Shown: positions 37,418 to 50,273, counted from the first letter of the stretch. The stretch is DNA of 64,000 bases from Leptospira saintgironsiae (GCF_002811765.1 NZ_NPDR01000004.1:248001-312000); one strand, 5' to 3'. The notes: a model not told the origin generated them from the sequence alone. Program-made: numbers and translations.

Positions 37418-37771
37418 ATGAAGGACTCTGACGGGGAATTAAAACCTAAAAAGTATTATTTAGGTTTTGTTCTAATTCTTCTAATCTTTGGATTATGGTT
37501 CCTGTTTTTCGAAGTTTCCGACCAGTCCTTTTGGAAGGGAATTGTAATATCTCTATTAGTATCTTTGCTTATTTACAATTTTAGATTTTATCTACTTTGG
37601 AAACATTCCAAAGAAGGTTTTTTTCTCCAATTTGGAACGACTGTTCTGTCTTTTTTTATTCATTTAGCCGTTTTAGTACTGTTTATCTGGAGAGGCGAAG
37701 GTGAAGGTTTTGTGATCGGTTTTTTTATTGCCCATTTCGCCAACCTTTTAATATTGGTATTCGCAAGGTGA
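37418..37771 (+). CDS. AtpI-like four-helix membrane protein
   Basis: 117 residues from ATG 37418; TTG codons in frame at 37379 and 37412 are alternatives and none has an ideal RBS. Four predicted membrane helices: LGFVLILLIFGLWFLF, GIVISLLVSLLIYNF, FLQFGTTVLSFFIHLAVLVLF, VIGFFIAHFANLLILVF. Position between the AtpZ-like gene and atpB suggests an ATP synthase subunit I role. Sequence similarity to known AtpI is not obvious by eye. Confidence 0.65.
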   Translation: MKDSDGELKPKKYYLGFVLILLIFGLWFLFFEVSDQSFWKGIVISLLVSLLIYNFRFYLLWKHSKEGFFLQFGTTVLSFFIHLAVLVLFIWRGEGEGFVIGFFIAHFANLLILVFAR

Positions 37772-37775
37772 CCCC

Positions 37776-37801
37776 TTAAAACGCCTCAAAGAACGTTTTA
37801 A
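37776..37801 (+). promoter_or_regulatory. Hairpin upstream of atpB
   Basis: ttaaaacg (37776-37783) and cgttttaa (37794-37801) form an 8-bp stem with a 10-nt loop, 84 bp before the atpB start. It has no T-run. It may affect expression between the atpI-like genes and the main operon. Confidence 0.3.
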
Positions 37802-37885
37802 AGATGCTTTGCGGGAAATAGAACCCTGGGTGGTGCCCCCAAAACTCTTCTTTCCTGTCGTTTACGAGAGGACCCTTTTACAAGT

Positions 37886-38941
<1,056 letters not shown>

Positions 38942-38986
38942 TTTTAATTTTAAGCGTTTTGATTTCAAATAGGAGAAAGTAATAAA

Positions 38987-39277
38987 ATGGAATTCGGACT
39001 AGGATACATTGGAGTAGGAATCGCAGCTGGACTCGCTATTTTAGGCGCAGGACTCGGAATCGGAAGAATCGGTGGCTCTGCTGCTGAAGGAATCAGCCGT
39101 CAACCTGATGCAGCTGGAAAAATCCAAACTGCAATGATCATCTCTGCAGCCCTTATCGAAGGTGCGGCTCTGTTCGCAATCGTTATTGCGTTCCTTGCAG
39201 GTGGAACTCTGAACACTGCAGTTAGCAAAGCATCTGCTGCTAAAACTGAAGTTTCTGCACCGGCTGAAGGTAAATAA
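38987..39277 (+). CDS. atpE: ATP synthase subunit c
   Basis: 96 residues, two-helix hairpin. Helix 1 is Gly-rich (GIAAGLAILGAGLGIGRIGG); the polar loop SRQPDAAGK is standard; helix 2 has ALIEGAALF with proton-binding Glu58. No sodium-type Gln is seen at the usual helix-1 site, so proton coupling is likely. The Ala/Lys/Thr C-terminal tail is slightly extended. aggaga RBS. Confidence 0.97.
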   Translation: MEFGLGYIGVGIAAGLAILGAGLGIGRIGGSAAEGISRQPDAAGKIQTAMIISAALIEGAALFAIVIAFLAGGTLNTAVSKASAAKTEVSAPAEGK

Positions 39278-39279
39278 TC

Positions 39280-39807
39280 TTGTTTCTCTTGGCAGCTGAC
39301 AGGGGATTAGGCGCACTATTAGACGTTAATCCGGGTCTGATCATTTGGACCCTGATTACCTTCACAATAGTCGTCATTATCCTTAAAGTTTTCGCTTGGG
39401 ATGTGATCCTCAAAGCTCTGGATGAAAGAGCTGAGACCATTCAAAACGATATTCGTAAGGCTGCTGACGTACGTTCCGAAGCGGAATCTCTGCTGAAAGA
39501 TTATGAAACAAGAATCGCACAAGCAAAAGACCAAGCTAACGGAATCGTAGCGGAAGCTAAATCGGACGCTACTAACCTAAAAAACAAAATGTTGGATGAT
39601 GCTTCGAAAGAAGTGAAGGCTCTTAAAGATACTGCACTGAAAGATATCGAACTCGCAAAATCCAAAGCATTGGCAGAACTCCAAGGACAGATCGTAGACA
39701 TGACCGTTCAAGTCGCAGCTCTGGTTCTGGAGAAACAGTTAAAAGCGGACGATTATAAGTCCTTTATCGAGAACGAGTTAGGCAAGATCAAGAAACTGAG
39801 CGCGTAA
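39280..39807 (+). CDS. atpF: ATP synthase subunit b
   Basis: 175 residues, TTG start 2 bp after atpE (a TTG three codons later is possible). One membrane helix (LIIWTLITFTIVVIILKVFAW) and a long charged coiled coil (about 45-150), the peripheral stalk that links F0 to delta and F1. Confidence 0.95.
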   Translation: MFLLAADRGLGALLDVNPGLIIWTLITFTIVVIILKVFAWDVILKALDERAETIQNDIRKAADVRSEAESLLKDYETRIAQAKDQANGIVAEAKSDATNLKNKMLDDASKEVKALKDTALKDIELAKSKALAELQGQIVDMTVQVAALVLEKQLKADDYKSFIENELGKIKKLSA

Positions 39808-39810
39808 CAA

Positions 39811-40371
39811 ATGAGCTATTCTGCGATCCCAAAAACATACGCGGCCGCTTTTGCGGACGCTAGTTCTTCTCCGGAAGAAGCCGAACAGGAATTGGATTCT
39901 ATCGTAAGTATTTTTAAGATAGAACCACAGTTCCGCGATTTTTTCGATACCCCTTCCGTGAAAAGGGAAGATAAGGAAGCTGTTCTATTAAAGACCTTCC
40001 AGGGTAAAATTTCGGAAATCACTCTGAACTTTTTACAGGTGCTTCTTCGTAGGGGAAGATTTTCATTTCTTTCCGAAATTCACGAAGCTTTAAAAGAAGA
40101 ACTGGATCGTAAAGCAGGAAGAGTTCGCGCGAAAGTCAAAAGTTATCCCGCTATGGATGAGGCTTCTCTCTCCAAATTAAGGGAAGTATTAAAAGAAAGA
40201 TTCAAATCGGAATTCATCTTGGAAGCAAGTGAAGATCCGAGCCTTCTCGGAGGTTTCGTGGTCAGATTCCAAGACTTGGCGATCGACTCTTCCATGAAAA
40301 GCCAACTTAAGAAAGTAAGGCAAACCTTGCTGGACAGCAAATTACCGGTCGGAGTGGTGTATGAAAATTAA
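39811..40371 (+). CDS. atpH: ATP synthase subunit delta
   Basis: 186 residues. [15 protein letters not shown] at the N terminus and [27 protein letters not shown] at the C terminus are typical of OSCP/delta, which holds the b stalk to the top of F1. Overlaps atpA by 11 bp. Confidence 0.95.
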   Translation: MSYSAIPKTYAAAFADASSSPEEAEQELDSIVSIFKIEPQFRDFFDTPSVKREDKEAVLLKTFQGKISEITLNFLQVLLRRGRFSFLSEIHEALKEELDRKAGRVRAKVKSYPAMDEASLSKLREVLKERFKSEFILEASEDPSLLGGFVVRFQDLAIDSSMKSQLKKVRQTLLDSKLPVGVVYEN

Positions 40372-41875
40372 AACAGACGAAATTACGTCGGTCCTCAAAC
40401 AGGAAATTTTAAATTATAAAAAAGATCTGGGTGTCGAAGAAGTCGGAACTGTTCTGGAAGTAGGGGACGGTATCGCTCGAGTTTTCGGTCTCAGAAACGT
40501 TATGGCCGGAGAACTTGTAGAATTCCAAAATGGAGTTCGCGGTCAGGCATTCAACTTGGAAGACAATTCCGTGGGTGTGATCATTTACGGAGATTACAAA
40601 AACATCCGTGAAGGATTCTCCGTAAAAAGAATTGGAAAAATTTTAGAAGTTCCGGTTGGACCGGAAATGCTCGGACGTGTGGTAAACCCACTCGGTGAGC
40701 CTTTGGATGGAAAAGGACCAATCAATACCAAACATACTCGTGCGGTAGAAAGTCCTGCTCCTGGTATTTCTAAAAGACAACCAGTGGAAGAGCCTCTTCA
40801 AACTGGTATCAAAAGTATTGATGCAATGATCCCAATAGGCCGAGGCCAAAGGGAGTTGATCATTGGAGACCGTGGAACTGGTAAAACTTCCATCGCTCTT
40901 GATACGATCATCAACCAAAAAGGTTCCGGAGTTATCTGCGTTTACGTAGCAATCGGACAAAAAGCTTCCACTGTAGCAACTATCGTGGAAAAACTAAAAG
41001 CGGTTGGAGCCCTGGAATATACCATCGTGGTTTCCGCAACTGCTGCTGATCCTGCTCCTTTACAATATATCGCGCCGTATTCTGGCTGTTCTATGGCTGA
41101 ATACTTCATGTATAATGAGAAAAAAGCTACCTTAGTTGTTTATGATGACTTATCAAAACAAGCGGTTGCTTATCGCCAAATGTGTCTTCTTCTTCGTAGA
41201 CCTCCGGGCCGCGAAGCTTACCCTGGAGACGTATTCTATCTTCACTCTCGCTTATTAGAAAGAGCGGCTAAATTGGATGAGAAATATGGAGCAGGTTCAT
41301 TAACCGCGCTTCCTATTATCGAAACCCAAGAAGGTGAGGTTTCTGCTTATATTCCGACTAACGTGATTTCGATCACTGATGGTCAGATCTATCTACAATC
41401 TAACTTATTCGCATCAGGTGTTCGTCCTGCAGTGGATGTGGGTATCTCCGTATCTCGTGTTGGTTCCGCAGCTCAGATTAAAGCGATGAAACAAGTCGCT
41501 GGAAAAATGAAACTGGAATTAGCTCAGTTCAGAGAGTTAGAAGCATTCGCTCAGCTTGGAACTGACTTGGATCCAATCACTCAGGCTCAGTTGGACAGAG
41601 GATATCGCATCGTTGAGATGTTGAAACAACCTGTTTCCAGCCCTTATCCTGTAGAAGAACAAGTGGTCGAAATTTTTGCGGTAACCAGAGGACATATGGA
41701 CAAGGTTCCAGTTCCTAAGGTAAGAGAGTTCGGAGCACATTTATTAAATGTTCTTCGCACCCAACAACCAGAAGTATTGAACGCTATTCGCACCGAAAAG
41801 AAAATTTCGGACGAAGGAAAACTGGGAGAGGTTATCGCCTCTATCGCGGCCGACTTTGTTAGGAACCTGAAGTAA
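40361..41875 (+). CDS. atpA: ATP synthase subunit alpha
   Basis: 504 residues, full length. Walker [10 protein letters not shown], non-catalytic nucleotide site, and the signature [17 protein letters not shown]. Forms the alpha3beta3 hexamer with AtpD. Starts inside atpH. Confidence 0.98.
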   Translation: MKIKTDEITSVLKQEILNYKKDLGVEEVGTVLEVGDGIARVFGLRNVMAGELVEFQNGVRGQAFNLEDNSVGVIIYGDYKNIREGFSVKRIGKILEVPVGPEMLGRVVNPLGEPLDGKGPINTKHTRAVESPAPGISKRQPVEEPLQTGIKSIDAMIPIGRGQRELIIGDRGTGKTSIALDTIINQKGSGVICVYVAIGQKASTVATIVEKLKAVGALEYTIVVSATAADPAPLQYIAPYSGCSMAEYFMYNEKKATLVVYDDLSKQAVAYRQMCLLLRRPPGREAYPGDVFYLHSRLLERAAKLDEKYGAGSLTALPIIETQEGEVSAYIPTNVISITDGQIYLQSNLFASGVRPAVDVGISVSRVGSAAQIKAMKQVAGKMKLELAQFRELEAFAQLGTDLDPITQAQLDRGYRIVEMLKQPVSSPYPVEEQVVEIFAVTRGHMDKVPVPKVREFGAHLLNVLRTQQPEVLNAIRTEKKISDEGKLGEVIASIAADFVRNLK

Positions 41876-41888
41876 GCGGAGAAAAATC

Positions 41889-42749
41889 TTGGCTACACCT
41901 CGGGAAATAAAAAAACGGATCAGCTCCGTTAAGAACACTCGGAAGATCACTCGAACTATGGAAATGGTCGCTACGGCTAAATCCAAAAAGTTAAGTGATC
42001 GGGTGAACGCGTCTCATCCATTCTCTAACAAGATTAAAGAATTGGTGGGAGCGCTTGCATCCCTTGCTTCCGTAGTAAAAAGTCCTTATTTAAGAAAACC
42101 AAATACGATCCGTTCGATCGCTCTTCTTGTGATCACTGCTAACAGAGGTCTTTGTGGAGGATATAACTCCAAAACAATCCGTTTAGCAAAAAATCGCATC
42201 CAAGAATTGAAAGATCAAGGCGTGAATGTTCGACTTTTTGTCGTAGGTAAAAAAGGAATTTCCTATTTCCAATTCGCAAAAGAGAAAATAGAAAAATCCT
42301 ATACTCATATCGATGACAAGTCCGGTTACAAGGAAGCAGAAGAGTTTGCGGACTTCTTCTTGGGTTTATTTGCGAGTGAGGAAGTGGATTCAGTAGAAAT
42401 TATTTCTACAGTTTATCATTCTTCTGCAAACCAAGAGCCAGAAGTTACTAAGGTTCTTCCGTTTGAAGCACAAGGAGAAGCTAACGTAGGTTCCAACGTT
42501 CTATATGAGCCAAGTCCGGCTGATATTCTGGAATCACTTCTTCCTTTAGTAGTAAAAACTGCATTTTTAAAGGCGATCTTGGAAGCGAATTGTTCCGAGC
42601 AGATCGCAAAGCGCGTGGCCATGAAATCCGCAACGGACGCGGCCTCCGAGATGATCAAACTTCTGACCCGCGGTTACAACCGTATCCGTCAGGCGAAGAT
42701 CACTCAGGAGATCTCGGAGATCGTAGCGGGTGCGGACTCGCTAAACTAG
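41889..42749 (+). CDS. atpG: ATP synthase subunit gamma
   Basis: 286 residues, TTG start. N-terminal [20 protein letters not shown] and C-terminal [35 protein letters not shown] are the two rotor helices. [12 protein letters not shown] is diagnostic. Central shaft of the rotary motor. Confidence 0.97.
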   Translation: MATPREIKKRISSVKNTRKITRTMEMVATAKSKKLSDRVNASHPFSNKIKELVGALASLASVVKSPYLRKPNTIRSIALLVITANRGLCGGYNSKTIRLAKNRIQELKDQGVNVRLFVVGKKGISYFQFAKEKIEKSYTHIDDKSGYKEAEEFADFFLGLFASEEVDSVEIISTVYHSSANQEPEVTKVLPFEAQGEANVGSNVLYEPSPADILESLLPLVVKTAFLKAILEANCSEQIAKRVAMKSATDAASEMIKLLTRGYNRIRQAKITQEISEIVAGADSLN

Positions 42750-44174
<1,425 letters not shown>

Positions 44175-44177
44175 TCG

Positions 44178-44558
44178 ATGGTAGCCAAGCTAGACGTATC
44201 GGTAATCTCTCCAGAGAAACTACTCTTCCACGGCGATGCGGACAGCATCGTCGTGCCTGGAAGCGAAGGGTTTTTCGGAGTGTATCCGGGCCATACTTCT
44301 CTTGTTTCCCTGCTTGGGATCGGCGTGTTGGAAGTCCGACAAGGAAATAAAACCAAAATCGCCGCAATCGAAGGCGGGTTTTTCGAAGTAAGAGACAATA
44401 AAGTTACAATTTTGACGGACCACGGTAGCCTTAAGGAAGATATCGACCTTGCTGCTGCCCAAAAAGCCCTAGAAGAAGCGGAAGCTCTCCCTGCCTCTAA
44501 CGAGAAAAATACTCTCGTCCTAAAAGCAAAAACCCGAATTTTAGCAGCTTCCCGCTAA
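44178..44558 (+). CDS. atpC: ATP synthase subunit epsilon
   Basis: 126 residues. An N-terminal beta sandwich ([35 protein letters not shown]) and a short helical C-terminal pair. Inhibitory and coupling subunit; last gene of atpBEFHAGDC. The 193-bp gap that follows contains only a weak hairpin (44649-44668) as a possible terminator. Confidence 0.96.
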   Translation: MVAKLDVSVISPEKLLFHGDADSIVVPGSEGFFGVYPGHTSLVSLLGIGVLEVRQGNKTKIAAIEGGFFEVRDNKVTILTDHGSLKEDIDLAAAQKALEEAEALPASNEKNTLVLKAKTRILAASR

Positions 44559-44751
44559 TATTTAGGGGTTCCAAATTCCGAAAATTATAAAGGGACACTT
44601 CTATCGGTTAAGCCCGAAGAAGTTTCCCAATAAGTAATAGAGAAGGTCTTCTAATATAAGAGGACTGTCTCGGAATTTTTCGGATTGTATTTCCTACAAC
44701 TTAGGAGATCCTCCGAATATACAGACGGATTTTTAGTACACTGTAGGAAGC

Positions 44752-47436
44752 ATGGCGGACGATTTTACGATAGACGAGGGAGAGGGGTTTCCAGCTGGAA
44801 ATGGAGAGGATTTTGATCCGAGTGAAATGAGCTTGGACGAAATAGATTCTCTCTTGGCTAGCGATGGAGATTCTTCCGATTTTAATTTCGATTCCGTTCC
44901 AGGAGATTCTCCAGATAGCGAAGGCTTTGAAGAGTTGCTCGCTTCGTCCGGAGATGATTATCCGGATGATATTCCTAACTTCGAACCAGAAGAATCTGAT
45001 TTTGGTTCTGATTTAAGCCAACTAGATGAGTCAGTCCATTTGGACGAAGACTTTGATTTCGAACTCACCGATCCAATGATCGATGCTGAGATCGATAGAC
45101 TTTTAGACATTGATGATGATCTGAATTCTCCTCCAACATCTTCTTCCTCTGCTCCTTCTTGGAGAGAATCTGCTCCTACTTCTTCCCCTGAAAATCATGA
45201 GGAAGCATTCGGAGACTTAGGCTCTTTGGATCTAGGAGATTTTTCTCAGCCTGGAGAAGTGCCTTCTTCTGCATTCCATTCAGATGACCAACCATTCGAT
45301 TGGGGAGGCGACTCTTCTGATCAGGATGAGGTAGTCGGGCTCTCAGATGAAGATCTGGATGATGAGGCACCAATCTCACTTTCTGACGACGAATTGCATA
45401 ATATTGATATAGGTTCTAACCTTGCAGACTTCTCCATGGACGAAGAAGAAGTTTCTGCGCCGGAAGATTCAGTTTCCAAATCATTTGAAGATGAAATAGT
45501 TTCTGATGACGAAGGTCCAATTTCTCTCTCCGAACATGAGTTAGACGATATCATGGCAGAAGACTTCAGTCCAAATATGGAAGAAGAAGGATTCGGTGAT
45601 TTGGGCGGAGACGATATTTCTATGCCTTCTTCCGAGCTAACTGAAGACATTAATTTCGAAGGCGAAGACGAGAAGGATATCGCACTTTCTACCGACGAAT
45701 TGGATCATCTTTTAGAAGGAGATGATGCTTCTTTCGAAAACAAAAGTTCTTTTGATGAGTTAGGGGATTTCGGAGATCTAGATCTTGGCTCCGTTGCAGA
45801 AGAACATTCTTCCTCTTCAGATCTGGAAGAAGAAGCAAACGAACCAATCGCACTTTCTGACGATGAACTTGGAAATCTATTATCCTCAGGAGATGAGGAC
45901 GAAATCGAAAGTATCCAACTGGATGATCTGGATTCTGTAGGAGCTCCTACAGCAGAGTCAGAGTTTGGAATGGAAGAAGATACTGACTCTTCTTCTGAAT
46001 TAGATCTAAGTGATTTTAATTTTGAATCTGAGCCGGACGGAACCAAAGACGAATTTGGTGGAGAAGATGAATCTATCTCTCTCCCTGTTTCCGATTTCGA
46101 TAATTTCGGAATGAGCGAAGAAGAAAATCCTCTGGATACCGGATTGGATCTGGAAGATTTCGAAGACAGTACTAAGTCGGAAGATAAGGCATTCGAAGAA
46201 TCTTTGGGAGACTTCACTTCCGCAAGTGATGAGGATATATTAGGAAGTTCAGATTCTGATCTGATGGATTTCTCTCCTACTGAAACTTCTGAAAATGATT
46301 TCTTCTCTGAAAGTTCTGATCCAGACGAGCCAATCGCACTTTCTGACGATGAACTTGGAAATCTATTATCTTCTGGAACAGAAGAGGAAGAAGAGCATAC
46401 TGGAACTTCTTTAGACCTTTCCTCCGATTTAGATGATGATAACGAGCCGATCGCACTTTCAGATGATGAACTTGGAAACTTACTCTCCGGAGAAGAAGAA
46501 ACAGTTTCTTCTTTAGATTCGGAAGATGACGAACCAATTGCACTCTCTGACGACGAATTAGGAGATCTATTATCTTCTGGAGATGAAGAAGCTTCAGATG
46601 CAGATATATTTGCAGATGCTCCACCAGAAGAACATGATGATGCTGCTCCGGTAGAATTCGGAGACTTCAGTTTAGATACAGAAGCGGATGAACCTATCGC
46701 TCTTTCAGAAGATGAATTAGGACATTTATTGGAAGAAGAGCCTGAAGTGGAAACTGCTTCTTCCGATCTGATGGAAGATTCTGATGAGCCAATTTCACTT
46801 CCGATCAACGAGTTAGACGATATTGGAACACCTGATATATCTTCTGATTATGATATAGATTGGGACGGACCTGTTGCAAATCTGAACGATCTTGGAACTG
46901 GAGAAGAGAATGCGGTTGCTGCCCCTTCTGATTGGGATTTAGGGGAAGAAGCTGACGAACCAATCACATTATCTAATGATGAATTAGGGAATTTACTCTC
47001 TGATGAAGCTCCACAAGGAGTAGATTCAGAAGATTTAGATTCATTATTATCTTCTCCTCCTGAAGCAAGCGACTTAAATGCATTGGGTTCTTTTGAAGAT
47101 GACATTCAAATTTCAGGTTTGGATTTTGCTGATAATATAGGTGGGGAGATTGTCCCAACTATAGAAAAATTAGCTCCAGAAACGGAACTGAACTTTATCT
47201 TAGACGAGTATGCTGACGAGAATGAACTTTCTCCTCTGGAAGAGATCCGCCAAGCAGGAGCTGCAACAGATGACGCCGAAACCGGCGAGGCAATTCCTAC
47301 TCAAGATGAGATGAAACGAATTCTTTTATATCTGGATGAGTTACTCGGAAATCTTCCCGACGATATGATCCGTGATTTCTCTCGTTCAGACTATTTCGAA
47401 CTTTATAAGAAATTAATGAAACAAATCGGCGTTTGA
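44752..47436 (+). CDS. Highly acidic repeat protein with ALSDDELGNLL motifs
   Basis: 894 residues, extremely rich in Asp, Glu and Ser. A motif of the form EPIALSDDELGNLLSSG recurs, in degenerate and near-identical forms, starting near residues 26, 194, 206, 256, 309, 364, 440, 526, 565, 594, 647, 679 and 735. Copies at 364, 526, 565, 594, 647 and 735 are closest to each other. A distinct non-repeat C-terminal domain (about 800-894) contains DEMKRILLYLDELLGNLPDD and a helical end. No signal peptide, so probably cytoplasmic. Overlaps the following GAF gene by 4 bp, so the two are coupled. The repeats may be short linear binding motifs for a partner. No known function recognised. Confidence 0.9.
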   Translation: MADDFTIDEGEGFPAGNGEDFDPSEMSLDEIDSLLASDGDSSDFNFDSVPGDSPDSEGFEELLASSGDDYPDDIPNFEPEESDFGSDLSQLDESVHLDEDFDFELTDPMIDAEIDRLLDIDDDLNSPPTSSSSAPSWRESAPTSSPENHEEAFGDLGSLDLGDFSQPGEVPSSAFHSDDQPFDWGGDSSDQDEVVGLSDEDLDDEAPISLSDDELHNIDIGSNLADFSMDEEEVSAPEDSVSKSFEDEIVSDDEGPISLSEHELDDIMAEDFSPNMEEEGFGDLGGDDISMPSSELTEDINFEGEDEKDIALSTDELDHLLEGDDASFENKSSFDELGDFGDLDLGSVAEEHSSSSDLEEEANEPIALSDDELGNLLSSGDEDEIESIQLDDLDSVGAPTAESEFGMEEDTDSSSELDLSDFNFESEPDGTKDEFGGEDESISLPVSDFDNFGMSEEENPLDTGLDLEDFEDSTKSEDKAFEESLGDFTSASDEDILGSSDSDLMDFSPTETSENDFFSESSDPDEPIALSDDELGNLLSSGTEEEEEHTGTSLDLSSDLDDDNEPIALSDDELGNLLSGEEETVSSLDSEDDEPIALSDDELGDLLSSGDEEASDADIFADAPPEEHDDAAPVEFGDFSLDTEADEPIALSEDELGHLLEEEPEVETASSDLMEDSDEPISLPINELDDIGTPDISSDYDIDWDGPVANLNDLGTGEENAVAAPSDWDLGEEADEPITLSNDELGNLLSDEAPQGVDSEDLDSLLSSPPEASDLNALGSFEDDIQISGLDFADNIGGEIVPTIEKLAPETELNFILDEYADENELSPLEEIRQAGAATDDAETGEAIPTQDEMKRILLYLDELLGNLPDDMIRDFSRSDYFELYKKLMKQIGV
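45936..45951. repeat. Palindromic box inside acidic repeat gene
   Basis: tgtaggagctcctaca, a perfect 16-bp palindrome, translated as VGAPT within SVGAPTAES. Variant centre (gc) of the dispersed box. Confidence 0.5.
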
Positions 47437-49676
47437 CGATGGGTCTATTAGACAAGGTCACTCGTCTTATTCGTTCCGGTAATTTGGAATCCGGAACTAA
47501 ATCATCTTCGGTTGCAATTTCCGGAGATGAAAAACCTTCTCTTTTGAAAAAATCCATGGCAGTACGAGCCAAAGGTCTTTTAGAAAAGGCGATGGATTTC
47601 GGAGGAAGAAAAGAGAAGGCAAGTTCTGTTTACGAAGACCCTACTAACTTTGAACCTGCAACTGCTTCTACTTCCTCTGAAGATGATTTTAGTTTTGATT
47701 CTCCTTCTGCAGATTTCGGAGATATAGATTTTGGCACCGACATTCCGAGTGATTCATTCAGTGGGGAAGATTCGGATTCAGAAGTTTCTTTTCCAGATTC
47801 CGCATTCGGCGGAGAAAGTTTTGGAGAAGATTCAAACAGCGATTTTGATCTATCTTCAACAGACTTCGGTCCTTCAGATGAAGAAGAGTCCGATTTTGCA
47901 ATCGACCCTGATCTTGGATTGGGACTAGAAGATTCTGATCTGGGTGCAGACTTTGGAGAACTTCCTGAGGAAACTTCTCACAAAGGTCTATTATCTAAAG
48001 CGGCAGAAGCAAAAGAAGAAGAGAATTTCCCTTCTGATCTTTCTAAACCGGATGCGATTAAAGATCCGTTTGATGATTGGGTCAAGGACGCGGAAAACCA
48101 AGCAAGCCAAGAAGCAACTCGTCCTTTTAGTAAAGAGCAAAGTGATACAGAAAATGCTCAGTTTTTATTTGATGATGATTCTGATTATTCTACATTGCCT
48201 ATCGATTTGCAAATCGCTTCTCGTAAAAAATTAGAGAACTACCTATCCGCATTTGAAATTTCTAAAGAGATTTCCGCTTCCAAAGATTTTACCAACTTCT
48301 TCGAAAACCTAAGCTTTTCTATCCAAGGCCAGATTGGCGCTGAATCTATTGTAATTTTCTCTTCTACAAATGGAGAGTATGATGTGCTCAGAGTTGTAGA
48401 AGCCCAAGGAATTGGGGCGGACCCTGATTGGGTTTTAGAAGTAGGCGATGAAAGTTACCAAGCTGCATTAAAAACTCCTTCTGTAGTCTATGCGAAAGAG
48501 ATCTTAAAACATTCCCCTCCTAAAAAAGAAAAAGAGATCCTGGAAAAAACAGAAGCTGAGATGCTTATCCCTATTCGTAGTTACGATGAATTTTATGGAA
48601 TTATTATATTAAGTAAAACTATAGAGGGTGAAGACTACACGATCGAGGACTTGGAGTTCTTGAAGATTGTAGGAGAAATGGCTGGATCCGTATTAAGAAG
48701 GATCATGGACCTCGAGGCACTTCACCAAGAGAATGATCGCTTAAACCAAGTTGTCAAAAGTAACGAGAGAATACTCGCAACTGCAAGAGATCTGGCCGGA
48801 GTCCGTGACATGGACGAGGCTTACGACTATCTTGTAGAAGTCTTAAAAAAAGAACTCGGACTAAGACGTTGGAGTTTCTTACTTTTGGATAGAAGCACCA
48901 GAAAAGAATACAAAGTATTCGGAACAAACTTACTCACACCTGATACTTCTGGAAAGTTCAGATTGGGGTTGGATTCCAACTTAGTCGGAATCGTTGCTAA
49001 TGTTCCTGGGGTATTCAGAATTGCAAATTTCAGAAAAAATCCGGAACTTCTATCTCAGTTATCAAATGATGAGATCGGACTTATGCACGATTTCGATATT
49101 CTTCCTTTCTTGAATCTGAACTGGCTTGTGGGAATGTTATTCATTCACGAAACTGAAAGGCCTTGGACGGATACAGATCGCGAAACTGCAGTTGGAATTT
49201 CGGAGATCGCTTCTCCAGTACTTTCAAATTTACTAATGCTGGAAGAAAGAGATGCAGTTTTCAGAGACCCATTCAGTCCTGTAGAATCAAGAATAGACGA
49301 AGCAATTTTAAGAGCTTCCAAGATAGGAACACCTTTCAGTCTTACTGTTTTTAAAGTCCAAAACGCAACCAGAATGGTTCGTATCAAGGGTGCTGGATTT
49401 TTCGCTCATTACTGCGAAGAGTTGCGGTCATCGATCCAGGAAAATCTGGGGGAAACAGATTACTGCTATCGAGTAGGCCAAGGAAAATACGTAGTCGTCC
49501 TTGATGGAAAAGATAGGGAAGAAACCCAGATTGTAGTTCGTAAAATCAGAAACAGAATTGTGGAATTGGATAGAAAGAACAAAGACTTTCAAACTTCTAC
49601 GGCAAACCAAACTCTTTGTTATCCTGCGGATACCAGAGAGAAAGAAAGAATGTTGGAACTAATAGAAGAATCCTGA
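47433..49676 (+). CDS. GAF-GAF-degenerate GGDEF protein
   Basis: 747 residues. The N-terminal region (70-250) is acidic and Ser-rich like its upstream partner. Two GAF-like domains follow (about 272-422 and 445-600), separated by a short coil (DLEALHQENDRLNQVVKSN). Residues 610-747 look like a GGDEF fold that has lost its active site: where GGDEF is expected the sequence reads YRVGQGKYVVVL. It is therefore unlikely to make c-di-GMP and may bind a nucleotide or a partner. The 4-bp overlap with the acidic repeat gene suggests the products work as a complex. Ends 21 bp before element copy B. Confidence 0.85.
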   Translation: MTMGLLDKVTRLIRSGNLESGTKSSSVAISGDEKPSLLKKSMAVRAKGLLEKAMDFGGRKEKASSVYEDPTNFEPATASTSSEDDFSFDSPSADFGDIDFGTDIPSDSFSGEDSDSEVSFPDSAFGGESFGEDSNSDFDLSSTDFGPSDEEESDFAIDPDLGLGLEDSDLGADFGELPEETSHKGLLSKAAEAKEEENFPSDLSKPDAIKDPFDDWVKDAENQASQEATRPFSKEQSDTENAQFLFDDDSDYSTLPIDLQIASRKKLENYLSAFEISKEISASKDFTNFFENLSFSIQGQIGAESIVIFSSTNGEYDVLRVVEAQGIGADPDWVLEVGDESYQAALKTPSVVYAKEILKHSPPKKEKEILEKTEAEMLIPIRSYDEFYGIIILSKTIEGEDYTIEDLEFLKIVGEMAGSVLRRIMDLEALHQENDRLNQVVKSNERILATARDLAGVRDMDEAYDYLVEVLKKELGLRRWSFLLLDRSTRKEYKVFGTNLLTPDTSGKFRLGLDSNLVGIVANVPGVFRIANFRKNPELLSQLSNDEIGLMHDFDILPFLNLNWLVGMLFIHETERPWTDTDRETAVGISEIASPVLSNLLMLEERDAVFRDPFSPVESRIDEAILRASKIGTPFSLTVFKVQNATRMVRIKGAGFFAHYCEELRSSIQENLGETDYCYRVGQGKYVVVLDGKDREETQIVVRKIRNRIVELDRKNKDFQTSTANQTLCYPADTREKERMLELIEES

Positions 49677-49697
49677 GCTAGTTTTTTTGGATTGTGT

Positions 49698-49845
49698 TGT
49701 AGGAGTTCCTACACTTTCTAAAGATCGCCCCCGCCCAGCTTCGGGAGGGGGGAGTGGCCCGTGGGAGAGCTCATTCCCGCTTATCACAAAATCTCTCCTT
49801 AGTCAATCAGATCCTTATCTCCTTCCTCTTGTTGGAATTCCAACA
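49698..49845 (+). repeat. 149-bp-class element, copy B
   Basis: 148 bp. Left box tgtaggagttcctaca, right box tgttggaattccaaca, both perfect. Hairpin cccccgccc-agcttc-gggaggggg, then the core agtggcccgtgggagagc and cacaaaatc. The gtgg partner is tcac instead of ccac. Closest to copy D. Lies after the GAF gene and upstream of the arsR operator. Confidence 0.85.
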
Positions 49846-49890
49846 TTTCCTTCCCGTTCTGCCATTCCTTAAGGACCGATCTATTTTCAA

Positions 49891-49942
49891 AATCTATTAT
49901 TTAAACATTGACTTAATTAAATGATTATTTAAATAATAGATT
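49891..49942 (+). promoter_or_regulatory. Palindromic operator and promoter of arsR-type gene
   Basis: Arms aatctattatttaaa (49891-49905) and tttaaataatagatt (49928-49942) are exact reverse complements over 15 bp with a 22-bp spacer, ending 1 bp before the ATG. TTGACT (49908-49913) is a good -35; TAAATA (49930-49935), 16 bp on, is a possible -10 inside the right arm. Binding of the ArsR-type product here would block its own transcription. Confidence 0.75.
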
Positions 49943-49943
49943 T

Positions 49944-50273
49944 ATGAATGCTTTTGCTGCCCTTGCAGATGATACAAGACGGGAAATTGTGAGATTGGTA
50001 GCCAAAAACGGCGAACTCACTTCAACCGAGATCGGGCAAAATTTTAATATAACACCACCAGCCATTTCTCATCACTTAAAAGTCTTAAAGAGCGCTAAGG
50101 TCCTTAATATGAAGAAGGAAGCGCAAAAACGAATCTATAGTCTTAACGGCTCGAGCATTAACGAAATGGAAGATTGGTTATTGGATATAATCGATTTATG
50201 GAATAAGCGCCTGGATAAATTGGATCGATACGTTTTAAAGATCAAAAAGGAGAGAGCCCGTGATAAAAAATAA
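49944..50273 (+). CDS. ArsR-family transcriptional regulator
   Basis: 109 residues, a single winged helix: [59 protein letters not shown]. No metal-binding CxC is seen, so it is not an arsenic or metal sensor of the classical kind. It is paired with an SRPBCC gene that it overlaps by 14 bp, a widespread arrangement. Likely autoregulated through the palindrome directly upstream; its leader would be extremely short. Confidence 0.92.
   Translation: MNAFAALADDTRREIVRLVAKNGELTSTEIGQNFNITPPAISHHLKVLKSAKVLNMKKEAQKRIYSLNGSSINEMEDWLLDIIDLWNKRLDKLDRYVLKIKKERARDKK

Noticed and set aside
44649..44668. Terminator after atpC
   Set aside because: gtcttct/agaggac is short, includes a G-U pair and is not followed directly by a T-run; too weak to list as a feature.
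45705..46808. 367-residue Ser-rich frame on the minus strand
   Set aside because: It is the antisense of the Asp/Glu/Ser repeats of the acidic protein; repeated codons keep the opposite frame open. It has no RBS or family features.
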